Positions 35,196-44,015 of a DNA stretch of 64,000 bases are shown one piece after another. Each line of letters starts with the position of its first letter. Positions within the stretch are counted from its first letter, which is position 1. The notes under the pieces were generated by a model that worked only from the letters and a program-made list of their open reading frames with translations, was not told the origin of the DNA and made no database searches. A program made the position numbers and the translations under genes. Origin of the DNA: JBJMQS01 sp045802605 (lineage in GTDB: Bacteria > Planctomycetota > Planctomycetia > Gemmatales > Gemmataceae); the NCBI GenBank assembly GCA_045802605.1, contig JBJMQS010000015.1, forward strand, positions 1 to 64,000, written 5' to 3'.

Positions 35196-35992
35196 GCAAG
35201 TGCGCCGCGATTACCGGCCGGCAGATCCGCCAGATTGTGCTGGAGCAATCGCACCGTGCGCGCGTGGGCCACATTGGGTCCGCGCTTTCCGTCGCGGACA
35301 TCATTGCCGCGCTTTACGGCCAGGTCTTGCGCATCGATCACCCTGACGATCCGCAGCGCGACCGCTTCGTGCTATCCAAGGGCCACGCCGCACTGGCTCT
35401 TTACGCCGCTCTACATTTGCGTGGATGGTTAAGCGCCGAAGAGTTGACTACCTACTGTGCCGACGGCAGCCTGCTCGGCGTGCATCCGGAGCACAACCTC
35501 ACTGGTGTTGATTTCTCCACGGGATCACTCGGCCAAGGTTTACCGTTCGCTGCTGGGGCGGCATTAGCCGCACAACTGACGGGTGCACGTCGCCGCGTGT
35601 TCGCCTTAGTCAGCGACGCCGAATGCAATGAAGGATCGCTGTGGGAAGCCGTGATGTTTTCAGCCCATCACAAGCTCGACAATCTGACCGCCGTCGTGGA
35701 TTTGAATGGCCAACAAGCCCTTGGTTACACCAAGGATGTGCTCGATCTCTCGCCGCTGGCGGAGCGCTGGCAAGTGATGGGTTGGGACGTCTGCGAAGTC
35801 GATGGCCACGATGTTGATGCGATCACGGTAGCGGCGGAGTCGCCCCGAGCGGGCCGGCCGCGAGTGCTCATTGCGAAGACGACGTTTGGCAAAGGCGTTT
35901 CCTTCATGGAAAGCCAGATCAAGTGGCACTACTGGCCGATGTCCGAGGCGGAGTACCACTCTGCGATGCGAGAGATCGGGGCTGCCGCATGA
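35192..35992 (+). CDS. Transketolase N-terminal subunit (thiamine-diphosphate binding)
   Basis: The 266-residue protein is the pyrophosphate-binding half of transketolase. It has SHRARVGHIGSALSVADIIAALY at the N-terminus, LSKGHAALALYAAL, HPEHNLTGVDFSTGSLGQGLPFAAGAAL and the thiamine-diphosphate motif SDAECNEGSLWEAVMFSAHHKLDNLTAVVDLN. The GTG at 35192 overlaps the preceding stop. Split transketolases occur in secondary-sugar operons, where they move a two-carbon unit to make unusual sugars. The C-terminal partner follows with ATGA overlap. Confidence 0.9.
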   Translation: MSKCAAITGRQIRQIVLEQSHRARVGHIGSALSVADIIAALYGQVLRIDHPDDPQRDRFVLSKGHAALALYAALHLRGWLSAEELTTYCADGSLLGVHPEHNLTGVDFSTGSLGQGLPFAAGAALAAQLTGARRRVFALVSDAECNEGSLWEAVMFSAHHKLDNLTAVVDLNGQQALGYTKDVLDLSPLAERWQVMGWDVCEVDGHDVDAITVAAESPRAGRPRVLIAKTTFGKGVSFMESQIKWHYWPMSEAEYHSAMREIGAAA

Positions 35993-36939
35993 GAGCCGCC
36001 TTTGCTAGTACGCTGACCGAGCTTGCGAAGCGCGACCCGCGCATCGTCTTACTGACCGGCGATCTGGGCTACATGGCCTTAGAGCCATTCGCGCAAGCGC
36101 ATCCGAAGCGATTCATCAACGTCGGAGTGGCCGAGCAGAATATGGTCGGCCTAGCCACCGGGCTCGCGGAAGCAGGAATGCTGCCGTTCGTTTATTCGAT
36201 TGCGACATTTGCCTCGCTGCGGCCATACGAATTCATTCGCAACGGTCCGGTGCTTCACGGTTTACCGGTACGCATCATCGGTGTGGGCGGCGGGTTCGAA
36301 TACGGCCACGCGGGGCCCACGCATCACGCATTGGAAGACGTCGGCGTGATGCGAACCCTGCCCGGCCTGACAGTTGTCGCACCGGCCGATCATCGCCAAG
36401 CACGGACCGCGTTGCAATCGACGTGGGACATGCCCGGGCCGGTTTACTACCGGCTCGGCAAAGACGACCGCACGGTCGTGCCCGGCCTCGATGGTCGGTT
36501 CTCGTGCGATGGGCTCGAGATCGTTCGTGCAGGGCACGACGTCTTGCTTCTGGCCATGGGAAGCATCGCCACGGAGGCCGTCGCGGCGGCACAGTTTTTA
36601 GCCGAGCGTGGTGTCTTCGCGGCTGTCGCGATCATGGCGTGCATCCATCCTGCCCCCACCGCGGCGCTCGCGAATCTGGCCGCGCGCTACCGAGTCGTGA
36701 CAACGGTCGAAGCTCACTCGTTATCCGGCGGACTTGGTTCGCTCTGTGCCGAAGTGATCGCGGAGCGCGACCTAGATTGCCGGCTCGTGCGCTGCGGTGT
36801 TCGAACAGCGCCTGACGGCCGCTCGGGCAGCCAAGATTATTACCACCAGCGGCACGGTCTTGATGCGGCATCTATTGCGGAATCAGCATCGCGAGCGCTA
36901 CACGAGGTGCCGGGCCGTACGGTCCGCAAAGCAGGGTGA
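35989..36939 (+). CDS. Transketolase C-terminal subunit (pyrimidine-binding)
   Basis: The 316-residue protein has the Pyr domain (DLGYMALEPFAQAHPKRFINVGVAEQNMVGLATGLAEAGMLPFVYSIATFASLRPYE), with the conserved glutamate of VAEQNM, and the C-terminal transketolase domain. With the gene at 35192 it makes a heteromeric transketolase. The ATG at 35989 overlaps the previous stop by 4 bases. A substrate cannot be told. Confidence 0.9.
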   Translation: MRAAFASTLTELAKRDPRIVLLTGDLGYMALEPFAQAHPKRFINVGVAEQNMVGLATGLAEAGMLPFVYSIATFASLRPYEFIRNGPVLHGLPVRIIGVGGGFEYGHAGPTHHALEDVGVMRTLPGLTVVAPADHRQARTALQSTWDMPGPVYYRLGKDDRTVVPGLDGRFSCDGLEIVRAGHDVLLLAMGSIATEAVAAAQFLAERGVFAAVAIMACIHPAPTAALANLAARYRVVTTVEAHSLSGGLGSLCAEVIAERDLDCRLVRCGVRTAPDGRSGSQDYYHQRHGLDAASIAESASRALHEVPGRTVRKAG

Positions 36940-36949
36940 CGAGAAACAG

Positions 36950-37639
36950 ATGCAACAATTAGTGTCCGTCATATTGCCGGTGCACAATCAGGCCGACCAC
37001 ATTCGCGAGATTGTGGAGGAGTACCTCGCCGCGCTGAAAACTCTGCCCGTGAATCACGAGCTCATCCTCGTGCCGAATAATTGTCGCGACGCCACTGTCG
37101 AAGTTTGTGCCGCGCTGGCGAAGGAATATCCCACATTGCGGCTCGTGGTTAGTGAGCGCGGCGGTTGGGGGCTCGCCGTGAAAGCCGGGCTCCTGGTCGC
37201 CCAGGGCGACTGGATTTGCTACACGAATTCGGCTCGCACCGCGCCCGAAGACCTCACGCTCATGGTTATGTATGCACTGACGCACCCGGCCGTGGTGGTA
37301 AAAGCCAATCGCAAGATTCGCGACAACTGGCGGCGGCGTCTTGGCTCGCTGCTTTACAACTTGCAGTGTCGTATGCTGTTCGATCTGTCAAATTGGGATA
37401 TCAACGGCACGCCCAAGGTCTTTCCCCGCACCTTCGCGAAGTTGCTGGATCTATCGCGCGATGACGATCTGATCGACGCTGAGTTCAGCGCGATATGTCG
37501 GCGCGAAGGCTACCCGATGCTCGAGATCCCCATTTTTTCGCAACGGCGGCATGGCGGAAAATCAACGACAAATTACAACACGGCACTGAAGCTCTACGTC
37601 GGCGCATTTCAATTGTGGCGTGACCGGAGGGCCGCATGA
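36950..37639 (+). CDS. Glycosyltransferase family 2-like protein lacking a DXD motif
   Basis: The 229-residue protein has the N-terminal GT-A start SVILPVHNQADHIREIVEEYLAAL, then LILVPNNCRDATVEVCAAL. The usual D-x-D metal site after the second strand appears as CYTNSARTAPEDL, without the aspartates, and the DDGSxD-type loop is NNCRDAT. Later comes DINGTPKVFPRTF as in dolichol-phosphate-mannose-synthase-like proteins (GTPKVFRR). It may be a GT2 of the GtrB/Dpm1-like type with an altered site. The start at 36950 is chosen because the fold starts there. Confidence 0.7.
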   Translation: MQQLVSVILPVHNQADHIREIVEEYLAALKTLPVNHELILVPNNCRDATVEVCAALAKEYPTLRLVVSERGGWGLAVKAGLLVAQGDWICYTNSARTAPEDLTLMVMYALTHPAVVVKANRKIRDNWRRRLGSLLYNLQCRMLFDLSNWDINGTPKVFPRTFAKLLDLSRDDDLIDAEFSAICRREGYPMLEIPIFSQRRHGGKSTTNYNTALKLYVGAFQLWRDRRAA

Positions 37640-38805
37640 AGGCAGCGGCCGCCGATGCTCTGTGGTCCCGGCATCACGCCGCCTGGCGTGACACAGCCCA
37701 GGTCGCGAGCCAGTGGCAAGACGCCTCCGCGACGGATGTCGAGACGCTCCGGCACCGTGCGACCGGCGAATTTTGGGAACTGCTCGCCAAGGCAAAGATC
37801 ACCCTCCTGGTGACGCGAGAGTACGAGCATTTGGTCATGGCGTTGGGCGCAACCAACCGCGGACCCGATGTATCATTCATGGCTTTGCCCCATCCTTCGG
37901 GGCTCGCCGTGGATCGCCAGCGCGGTGTTGTCCATGTGGCGAGCACGCGAAATCCCAATCAAGTCATCGATCTTGAACCGGTGCGCGACACCCTGCCACG
38001 CCGGGATGTGACATCCAATCCATCTGCGGACCGCCCGTTGGTCCCGGTCCGGTCACGATTCTATCCCGGCTGTTTGTACATGCACGATCTCGCGATTGTC
38101 GGCGGACAACTCTACGCCAACGCCGTGGGACAAAACGCTATTGTCCGGCTGGATGCGAATGGCGAGCATCAGCGTGTCTGGTGGCCAAAGTGCATTGAGA
38201 AGGCGAAGAAGCCGGATTTCAGTCGCAATTACCTGCAACTCAATTCGATCGCGGCCGGCAAGAGTATCCGCGAATCTTACTTTTCGGCTTCAGCAGAGCA
38301 AATGTCCTCTCGCCGGCCGGGGATGCGGAACTTTCCGGTGGATGGCCGCGGAGTGATCTTTTCCGGCCGCACACGAGATGCGTTCGCGCGCGGCTTCACT
38401 CGGCCACACTCCGCACGGGTGCACCAAGACCGCCTCTGGGTCGATAACAGCGGCTACGGCGAGTTTGGTTATTGCGACGATGGTCGCTTCCACCCGGTTG
38501 CAAAGCTACCCGGCTGGACGCGCGGGCTGTGCTTCCAAGACAACATCGCCTTTGTCGGCACCTCGCGTGTGATACCGCGCTTCCGCAATTACGCGCCGGG
38601 TCTGAATGTCGATGACAGCGTGTGCGGTATTCACGCCATCGACATGAAATCCGGCCGGACCCTCGGCCGGCTTACTTGGCCGGCGGGCAACCAGATTTTC
38701 GCGATCGATTGGATCGACCGGGCCGTGAGCACAGGCTTTCCGTTCGCCGCCCGCGCCCGCCGCACGAATTACGAAAAGGCCCTCTTTTACTGTTACGTTA
38801 CGTGA
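37636..38805 (+). CDS. TIGR03032-like (DUF4915-type) protein
   Basis: The 389-residue protein shows a six-bladed beta-propeller pattern with repeats such as LPHPSGLAVDRQRGVVHVASTRNPNQVIDL, LYMHDLAIVGGQLYANAVGQNAIVRLDANG, and LPGWTRGLCFQDNIAFVGTSRV. I associate it with the TIGR03032 family, which occurs in sugar and TPR operons; function unknown. Start overlaps the GT2 stop by ATGA. No signal peptide, so it is likely cytoplasmic. Confidence 0.7.
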   Translation: MKAAAADALWSRHHAAWRDTAQVASQWQDASATDVETLRHRATGEFWELLAKAKITLLVTREYEHLVMALGATNRGPDVSFMALPHPSGLAVDRQRGVVHVASTRNPNQVIDLEPVRDTLPRRDVTSNPSADRPLVPVRSRFYPGCLYMHDLAIVGGQLYANAVGQNAIVRLDANGEHQRVWWPKCIEKAKKPDFSRNYLQLNSIAAGKSIRESYFSASAEQMSSRRPGMRNFPVDGRGVIFSGRTRDAFARGFTRPHSARVHQDRLWVDNSGYGEFGYCDDGRFHPVAKLPGWTRGLCFQDNIAFVGTSRVIPRFRNYAPGLNVDDSVCGIHAIDMKSGRTLGRLTWPAGNQIFAIDWIDRAVSTGFPFAARARRTNYEKALFYCYVT

Positions 38806-38829
38806 CGAATTTCGCGAAAGGACGCTCGT

Positions 38830-39771
38830 ATGCGAAACAACTTCCGGCTGCTCATGCTCGGCGCGATGTACGAGAACGGCGGCAACACCACGCACCGATT
38901 TCTCGACGGGCATCCGCAGATGTTCGTTTATCCGTACGAGTCGCAGATCGGCACTCGGATGGTGAATGACAATCTCTCGTCCATGTTTCCGGTCAAGTAT
39001 CGCTGGCCCGTGTTCGCACTCGACGCCACGCCGGAACAGGATTACCGGGCCATTATCGACGAAGAAGGCAAAGTGCGCTCGATCACGCCGCACGTGAGCA
39101 AGTTCCGCCACATGTCGTTCGAGATGACCGACAAAGATCGATGTGCCGCTTACGTGGGACACATCAAAGAAACTGGCCGATCGCGCGGCCACAACGTCGC
39201 CGCGTTCTTCAAAGCAACGTTTGATGCTTGGAAGGACATTAAGCGAACCGGCCGCGAATCCGTCTACGTCGGCTACAGCCCGATCCTGGTCGTGGATGCG
39301 GAGAAGATTCTCACCGACTTGCCGGAGGCCCACTTCCTCCACGTCGTGCGCAATCCATGGTCGGCTTATGCCGACACCAAGAAGCGACCCGTCCCCCTGC
39401 CGCTCGCCGACTACATGCTCGGGTGGACGCTCAACCAATATCACGCCCTGCTCTTCCGTGAGAAATTCCCCGGCCGGCTCCACATTGTCCGGGCCGAAGA
39501 CGTAATGGCGTCGCCCATCAAGACTCTGGGCCCCGTCTGCGAGGCGATGGGATTGGAGCGAGCCGAGACGTTGAATACGCCCACTTGGAACGGTGAGTCG
39601 CTCAAGGAAATTTATCCCTGGGGCACCATCCGCAAGCCGACACCGCAGGCCAACCGCGCGACGGCCGATGAGCTCACGCCGCAGGAAAAGGCCGAGATTC
39701 AGGCCCGCACTTGGCAATATCTCGAAACGTTTGACTACAAAGGCTTCCTCAACAAGTCAGCCGCGGCATGA
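38830..39771 (+). CDS. Sulfotransferase
   Basis: The 313-residue protein resembles PAPS-dependent sulfotransferases. Its N-terminal segment MYENGGNTTHRFLDGHPQMFVYPYESQIG is like the 5-phosphosulfate-binding loop (normally PRSGTT), in an altered form. LHVVRNPWSAYADTKK is the 3-phosphate-binding (VVRNP...) motif, with the conserved serine. It transfers sulfate to a hydroxyl of a sugar or lipid. Its place among transketolase, GT2 and epimerase genes suggests a sulfated glycan. The stop overlaps the epimerase start by ATGA. Confidence 0.85.
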   Translation: MRNNFRLLMLGAMYENGGNTTHRFLDGHPQMFVYPYESQIGTRMVNDNLSSMFPVKYRWPVFALDATPEQDYRAIIDEEGKVRSITPHVSKFRHMSFEMTDKDRCAAYVGHIKETGRSRGHNVAAFFKATFDAWKDIKRTGRESVYVGYSPILVVDAEKILTDLPEAHFLHVVRNPWSAYADTKKRPVPLPLADYMLGWTLNQYHALLFREKFPGRLHIVRAEDVMASPIKTLGPVCEAMGLERAETLNTPTWNGESLKEIYPWGTIRKPTPQANRATADELTPQEKAEIQARTWQYLETFDYKGFLNKSAAA

Positions 39772-40703
39772 ACCGTGTGCTGTTGACCGGCGGCAGCGGT
39801 TTCGTCGGCGCGAATCTCGCGCGGCGATTGCTCCGCGATGGCCATGAAGTGCATCTGCTGCTGCGCCCCGCCTTCAACCCGTGGCGCATCGACGAGATTC
39901 GCGGCGATGTGATTTGCCATCTGGTCGAGTTGACCGATGCCGACGCGCTCGCGCGGCTCGTCGCGGCCGTGAAGCCGGATTGGGTTTTTCATTGTGCCGT
40001 ACATGGTGCCTACTCCTGGCAGACCGCTTGGCACGGGATGGTGCAGACCAATATCGTCGGCACCGCAAATTTGGTCGAGTCGTGCGTCCGCCAAGGCTTC
40101 GAGGCGTTCATCAACACGGGCTCTTCATCCGAGTACGGCTACAAAGACCATGCGCCAGCCGAGGATGAACTGCCCACGCCCAATAGCCACTACGCGCTGA
40201 CGAAATTGTCCGCGACCATGTTTTGCCAGCACACCGCCCGCCAGTACAACGCCCGCATCCCCACGTTGCGACTCTATTCGGTCTACGGGCCTTACGAAGA
40301 GCCGCGGCGACTCATGCCGACGGTCATTCGCGAAGGTTTGGCAGGCCGGCTGCCGCCGCTCGCGGATCCGGAGGTCGCGCGCGACTACATCGCGGTCGCG
40401 GATGTCGTGGATGCATATCTGCTCTGCGCCACCCATCCCCGCGTCGAGCAGGATGGCGTCTACAACGTCGGCACCGGCACGCAAACCAAGCTGTGCGACG
40501 TGGTATCTTTAGCTCGCCACGTCTTTGGTTTGCAAGAAGAGCCGCAATGGGGCTCAATGGCCAACCGCACCTGGGACACCACTGTCTGGCAATCGAATCC
40601 CCGCAAGCTGCGACAACTCGGCTGGTCCCCGCGCACATCACTCGAAGCCGGCTTTCGCGAAATGGCCGACCGGATGCGTTCCGACGCCCGCCGCGTTGCA
40701 TAA
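39768..40703 (+). CDS. NAD-dependent sugar-nucleotide epimerase/dehydratase
   Basis: The 311-residue extended SDR has the NAD motif TGGSGFVG (residues 7-14) and the catalytic INTGSSSEYGYK and YALTKL (Tyr/Lys) motifs. It acts on a nucleotide-activated sugar as 4-epimerase, 4,6-dehydratase or reductase; the exact reaction is not told. Last gene of the operon. Confidence 0.88.
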   Translation: MNRVLLTGGSGFVGANLARRLLRDGHEVHLLLRPAFNPWRIDEIRGDVICHLVELTDADALARLVAAVKPDWVFHCAVHGAYSWQTAWHGMVQTNIVGTANLVESCVRQGFEAFINTGSSSEYGYKDHAPAEDELPTPNSHYALTKLSATMFCQHTARQYNARIPTLRLYSVYGPYEEPRRLMPTVIREGLAGRLPPLADPEVARDYIAVADVVDAYLLCATHPRVEQDGVYNVGTGTQTKLCDVVSLARHVFGLQEEPQWGSMANRTWDTTVWQSNPRKLRQLGWSPRTSLEAGFREMADRMRSDARRVA

Positions 40704-40726
40704 TAAGCCCGCAAGCAAGGGTTCCC

Positions 40727-41188
40727 TTACGAAACCTCGCTCACCGTCAGCGGCCGGTCATGCCGGCCGTTCAACTCGCGCTCGGTGCGATCCGCGATCG
40801 CACGTTCCCGGCGAATATCCACCCGCACACGGTGATAAAGATTCATGTAAATGTTTGCAATCCAAACGAGACAGATGTAGCCCACCACGTAGCCACGCCA
40901 ATCATCGAAGATGAGCTGAGCCCGGAAGAACAGGTCGAAAAAGAGTGCGCACCAGTGAGAGAAGCAATACTCGCACGTGAATAGGTAATAGAGTTTTCGT
41001 CGCAGGAGCGTGTTACACCGCCGGCTCCGGTCGGTGCAGTACTCCCGCAACTCGCGGAATATCTCCTCCCGCGTCACCGTCCAACTGGCCCATGCCACCG
41101 GAATCGCCAGAATCATCACCCGAACGAATTGCCAGATTTCTTCCACGATAAATCCACTCCCGAAGCAGCCCACCACACTCCCTGGCAT
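40727..41188 (-). CDS. Hypothetical membrane protein
   Basis: The 153-residue protein has two membrane helices (VRVMILAIPVAWASW and YVVGYICLVWIANIYMNL) and an intervening cysteine-rich region (CTDRSRRCNTLLRRKLYYLFTCEYCFSHWCALF) with a C-x2-C pattern. It could be related to DUF1360-type proteins that contain C..CxxHW, but that is uncertain. It is convergent with the sugar operon. Confidence 0.6.
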   Translation of the reverse strand: MPGSVVGCFGSGFIVEEIWQFVRVMILAIPVAWASWTVTREEIFRELREYCTDRSRRCNTLLRRKLYYLFTCEYCFSHWCALFFDLFFRAQLIFDDWRGYVVGYICLVWIANIYMNLYHRVRVDIRRERAIADRTERELNGRHDRPLTVSEVS

Positions 41189-41292
41189 TTGTCATGCCGG
41201 TTTGAGCGCGAAAGAGAGCATGGGCGGGAACCTGTCTCCGCGTTCGCTCGCGCTTGGGTTGACAATGCCACGCACGGGCGGACCATAACCAA

Positions 41293-42177
41293 ATGAAGCG
41301 ATTGCTGGCCCTCTTCTGTTTGGCGACCTTGGCGATGGGCGCCGATCAACCCGTGGCATCGCACGAACAGGCCAATCCGCTGTATGATGCGTTGCGCAAA
41401 ACTGGTGTCAAAGTCACTTTCAAGGATCACATCCCGCTGCCCGCGCCGACGATGGCCGACGGGTTGGATGGCCCCGCTCAAACCGCGGTGGTCAAAAAGG
41501 TGATCGGCGACGATTACAGCTACGACGAATTTGTCCGCGAGTCGATCGTCTCGCCGATGGTACTGAAGATCCGCGACCTGCAGCCGTCGGACCCCAAGTC
41601 CCCGGCCCGCGGTGTCGATCTCTACTTCATCGCGTTTGGCAACTTCGACAAGTTGACCGATCGGCAATACACGGATCAATTGCTCAGCGCGAGCCGGGAG
41701 GGTGGCACCGCGCGGTCGCTTTCCGCAGATGAGCTGACCAAGCGCGGCATCGACGCCAAGGCAATTCGCGAAGGCCAGGAGGGCTATGGCCATGCGTCGT
41801 TCACCTTCTTGGACAAAGTGGATCTAAGTCTCACCGGTCGATCGTACTGGACGCGCGCGCACGACTCGGTGCTGACCGCATCGGCGATTGACCCGCGCTT
41901 CCGCGACGACCGCGACTTTCCCAACCAATGGCGGCCCCTCATGCGCGAAGGAGACAAGACTAAGACCGGTCCGCCGCAGCCTTACGACGAGGCGGCGCAA
42001 TACGTGAAACTCACGCGCCTCTTCGAACCGAAGGGTTCGGTCTTCGTGGAATATCACGTGATCTTCGCGGAGCCGGTAGATTGGTTCGGCGGCGCCAATT
42101 TCCTGCGGTCGAAGTTCCCACCGGCCGCGCAGAAAATCGTCCGCGACATGCGGCGAGAGTTTCTCAAGACGAAATAG
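41293..42177 (+). CDS. Hypothetical secreted protein
   Basis: The 294-residue protein starts with a signal peptide (MKRLLALFCLATLAMG, cleavage near MGA) and continues as a soluble mixed alpha/beta protein. It has LDKVDLSLTGRSYWTRAHDSVLTASAIDPRF and HVIFAEPVDWFGGANFLRSKF. No family is recognised. It overlaps the end of the ABC ATPase gene (convergent) by 14 bases. Likely periplasmic; because of its place beside the lipid-synthase/exporter operon a role in handling that product is possible. Confidence 0.7.
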   Translation: MKRLLALFCLATLAMGADQPVASHEQANPLYDALRKTGVKVTFKDHIPLPAPTMADGLDGPAQTAVVKKVIGDDYSYDEFVRESIVSPMVLKIRDLQPSDPKSPARGVDLYFIAFGNFDKLTDRQYTDQLLSASREGGTARSLSADELTKRGIDAKAIREGQEGYGHASFTFLDKVDLSLTGRSYWTRAHDSVLTASAIDPRFRDDRDFPNQWRPLMREGDKTKTGPPQPYDEAAQYVKLTRLFEPKGSVFVEYHVIFAEPVDWFGGANFLRSKFPPAAQKIVRDMRREFLKTK

Positions 42178-42868
42178 TGCGTGCGACCTGAATGTTCTCG
42201 ATCTGGCCGTCGCGGAACTGCACGACGCGATCCGCCCTTGCTGCCACACCGGCGTCATGCGTGACGACAATCATTGCCAGGTTATGTTCGCGCCGAAGCG
42301 AGGCCAGCAAGTCCAGAACGTCGGCTGCGGCGTGCGAATCCAGATTACCGGTCGGTTCATCGGCCAATAGCAGCACCGGGTCGTTGGCGAGAGCCCGAGC
42401 CAGTGCCACCCGCTGGCGTTCGCCCACGGAAAGTTGGTTTGGGCAGTGCCGGCCGCGATGCGACATGCCAACCCGGGCGAGCAGCCGATCTGCTTTCGAG
42501 GCCCGCTCCCGTGCAGCGAGCCGCGGCCCTTCGAACATTGGCACCTGCACATTTTCGCGGGAATTCAGCGTCGGCAGCAGAAAGAATGACTGAAAGACGA
42601 ACCCGATTTTGCGAGCGCGGAGCAAATGCAAATCGGACTGACTGGCAAGCTTCTGTCCCTGAAAATAAATATCGCCCGCATCGGGGTGATCCAGGCCCCC
42701 CAGCAAATTGAGCAATGTCGATTTGCCGCTGCCCGATGGCCCCATGATGGCGACCGACTCGCCGGCACGAATACCGAGCGTGACGTTATTGACGGCGTGC
42801 ACATCGCCATCACGATAGGTCTTCATGAGCCGATCGCCGAAGAGCAGATAGCTGGCGGCGTCACTCAT
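42164..42868 (-). CDS. ABC transporter ATPase, LolD/MacB type
   Basis: The 234-residue protein has Walker A GPSGSGKST (residues 45-53), signature LSVGERQRVALARAL and Walker B VLLLADEPTGNLDSHAA. This is the LolD/MacB family that powers lipoprotein or macrolide export. The start at 42868 overlaps the stop of the permease gene by 8 bases; the frame is open to 42928. Last gene of the lipid-synthase operon. Confidence 0.93.
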   Translation of the reverse strand: MSDAASYLLFGDRLMKTYRDGDVHAVNNVTLGIRAGESVAIMGPSGSGKSTLLNLLGGLDHPDAGDIYFQGQKLASQSDLHLLRARKIGFVFQSFFLLPTLNSRENVQVPMFEGPRLAARERASKADRLLARVGMSHRGRHCPNQLSVGERQRVALARALANDPVLLLADEPTGNLDSHAAADVLDLLASLRREHNLAMIVVTHDAGVAARADRVVQFRDGQIENIQVARTISS

Positions 42869-44015
42869 GCCGCAACGCCTCCGTCGGCGAAAGCTGGGCC
42901 GCCCGCATGGCTGGGTATACTCCACCAATCAAGCCAAGCAGCGTGGTGATGCCTACGGCTTCAAAGGCAACGTTGAGAACGATGCGGCCTTCGATGAACC
43001 CGATCACCGCGGGGAGCATGGCGAGCAAGCGCGTGCCGATCGCGGCCATGATGATCCCGATCACGGCCGCGGCCAAGCTTAAGATCACGGACTCGCCGAG
43101 CACCATGCAAACGATGCGGCTCCGCTTCCAACCCACGGCACGTAAGATGCCCATCTCGCGCACACGCTCCAATACCGACATCAGCATCGTGTTGAGCATG
43201 CCGATTAGGCCGATGAATATGGCCACCGCGGAGATCAGCCACGCCACCGCACTCGCCATGCGAAAGTACATCGACGTGTTCACGAAATCGCGCGTCGGCA
43301 ACACCGCTAATCCTTTGCGCTCGCTGGATTCGTTGACCAAGCTTTCGATGCCGCGGCGGACTTCGCTCACTGTGTTTTCGTCCGCATCCGGCTCGAGGAT
43401 CACGGACACCCCGGTGATTCGTCCAACTCGCGAAGTTAGTCGCTGCAACTCCTCCAGCGGCATCACGGCCCCGCCGTTCTCATACACCAACGAGCTTTGA
43501 AATATACCGATGACCCGAAACGTCTCGCCCTGAATTACCACCGTATCGCCGACCTTTTTCTTCAAATTGCTCGCGAGGGTCGAGCCGAGGATCACAACGC
43601 CTCGGTCTTCCGAGGTAAATGTCCGACCCTCGGGAAAATCAATCAGACTAAACCCGACGTTTTCCGGCCGCCAGCCCTGAACGAGAACGCTGAACGACGT
43701 GCCGTTCAGTTCCTTCTGCACTTCGGTAAGTGTTACCAGGCCTTCATCGACGGCGCGAACATTGGGAATCTTCCGCACCTTGTCAGCCAACCGCATGTCG
43801 AGGTCGCTGGACAGTTGATCGGTCGCTCCAGACGCCGTCACTATTAAGGCGACACCGCGCTGAGCGAACGATTCGGCCGTCGCTTCGCGGAATCGATGCG
43901 CGATGCTCACGAGCGAAACCATTGCCGCCACGGAAATGGCAATGCCGAGCGCGGTGAGGATCGACCGCGTGCGGCGGCGCGTCAGGTTTTTGAAGATGAT
44001 GGTGACGAAATACAT
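42861..44015 (-). CDS. ABC transporter permease, FtsX/MacB (LolCE) type
   Basis: The 384-residue protein has an N-terminal membrane helix (RSILTALGIAISVAAMVSLVS), a large periplasmic MacB-PCD domain (residues 45-240), then three C-terminal helices with the FtsX signature (LIGMLNTMLMSVLERVREMGILRAVGWKRS). Such transporters take lipids, lipoproteins or small molecules from the membrane. It works with the ATPase at 42164. It overlaps the hydrolase gene by 34 bases. Confidence 0.93.
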   Translation of the reverse strand: MYFVTIIFKNLTRRRTRSILTALGIAISVAAMVSLVSIAHRFREATAESFAQRGVALIVTASGATDQLSSDLDMRLADKVRKIPNVRAVDEGLVTLTEVQKELNGTSFSVLVQGWRPENVGFSLIDFPEGRTFTSEDRGVVILGSTLASNLKKKVGDTVVIQGETFRVIGIFQSSLVYENGGAVMPLEELQRLTSRVGRITGVSVILEPDADENTVSEVRRGIESLVNESSERKGLAVLPTRDFVNTSMYFRMASAVAWLISAVAIFIGLIGMLNTMLMSVLERVREMGILRAVGWKRSRIVCMVLGESVILSLAAAVIGIIMAAIGTRLLAMLPAVIGFIEGRIVLNVAFEAVGITTLLGLIGGVYPAMRAAQLSPTEALRHE

